Program-made: the position numbers and the translations under genes
Part shown: piece after piece, positions 12,895 to 12,906 of the stretch
Position numbering within the stretch: position 1 is the first letter of the stretch
Layout: every line of letters begins with the position of its first letter
Notes under the pieces: model-generated
What the model saw: the letters and a program-made list of their open reading frames with translations, nothing else
Told to the model about the DNA's origin: nothing
Database searches by the model: none
Assembly: GCA_001643535.1 (NCBI GenBank)
Contig: LXTG01000044.1
Coordinates: 1 to 12,906 of the forward strand
DNA length: 12,906 nt
Direction of reading: 5' to 3'
Source: a candidate division NC10 bacterium SPGG6
GTDB taxonomy: Bacteria; Methylomirabilota; Methylomirabilia; Methylomirabilales; CSP1-5

Positions 12895-12906
12895 GAGGGG
12901 TGGTAG

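Overview
The window is GC-rich bacterial chromosome (about 60 % GC by eye), packed with core metabolic genes. All gene calls rest on reading the translated sequence; no database search was possible. The mix of a PyrR-controlled pyrimidine operon, a futalosine-pathway (MqnD-like) menaquinone gene, a TPR protein and many short repeats would fit an environmental lineage such as NC10/Methylomirabilota, Rokubacteria or Nitrospirota. That placement is a weak inference.

Minus strand, 5583 down to 1: a de novo pyrimidine operon transcribed in the order pyrR, pyrB, pyrC, carA, a 4-oxalocrotonate-tautomerase-family gene, carB (carB runs off the left edge). It starts at a good sigma70-type promoter. The roughly 107-nt leader holds a PyrR-binding hairpin with the family hexaloop, a 17-codon leader ORF, and an intrinsic terminator whose 3' arm contains both the leader ORF stop codon and the pyrR Shine-Dalgarno. 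PyrR binding would hide the leader ORF's ribosome site. A ribosome on the leader ORF would open the terminator and stop on the pyrR Shine-Dalgarno. This looks like a compact circuit combining PyrR binding, leader-peptide translation and attenuation, and it is the most interesting thing in the window.

The same operon is full of short repeats. Degenerate 7-bp arrays (GGTTCAn / nTGAACC) arranged as inverted arms fill the pyrR-pyrB and pyrB-pyrC spacers. One array lies in frame inside pyrC, pyrR ends inside another, and carA carries an in-frame insertion of about 45-50 codons containing a 16-bp inverted repeat.

Plus strand, 5684 to 11539: ligA (NAD-dependent DNA ligase), an M48/Ste24-type membrane metalloprotease, a TPR protein with its own promoter and a strong terminator, a 336-bp gap with an apparent adenine deaminase remnant, a UPF0173-type metallo-beta-lactamase-fold hydrolase, and an MqnD-like gene.

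Right end, 11617 to 12906: a minus-strand exported protein of unknown function with a good promoter, then about 500 bp without a convincing gene. This holds three copies of a roughly 50-bp hairpin repeat in +, -, + orientation, with compensatory stem changes, resembling a REP/BIME-like or MITE-like element.
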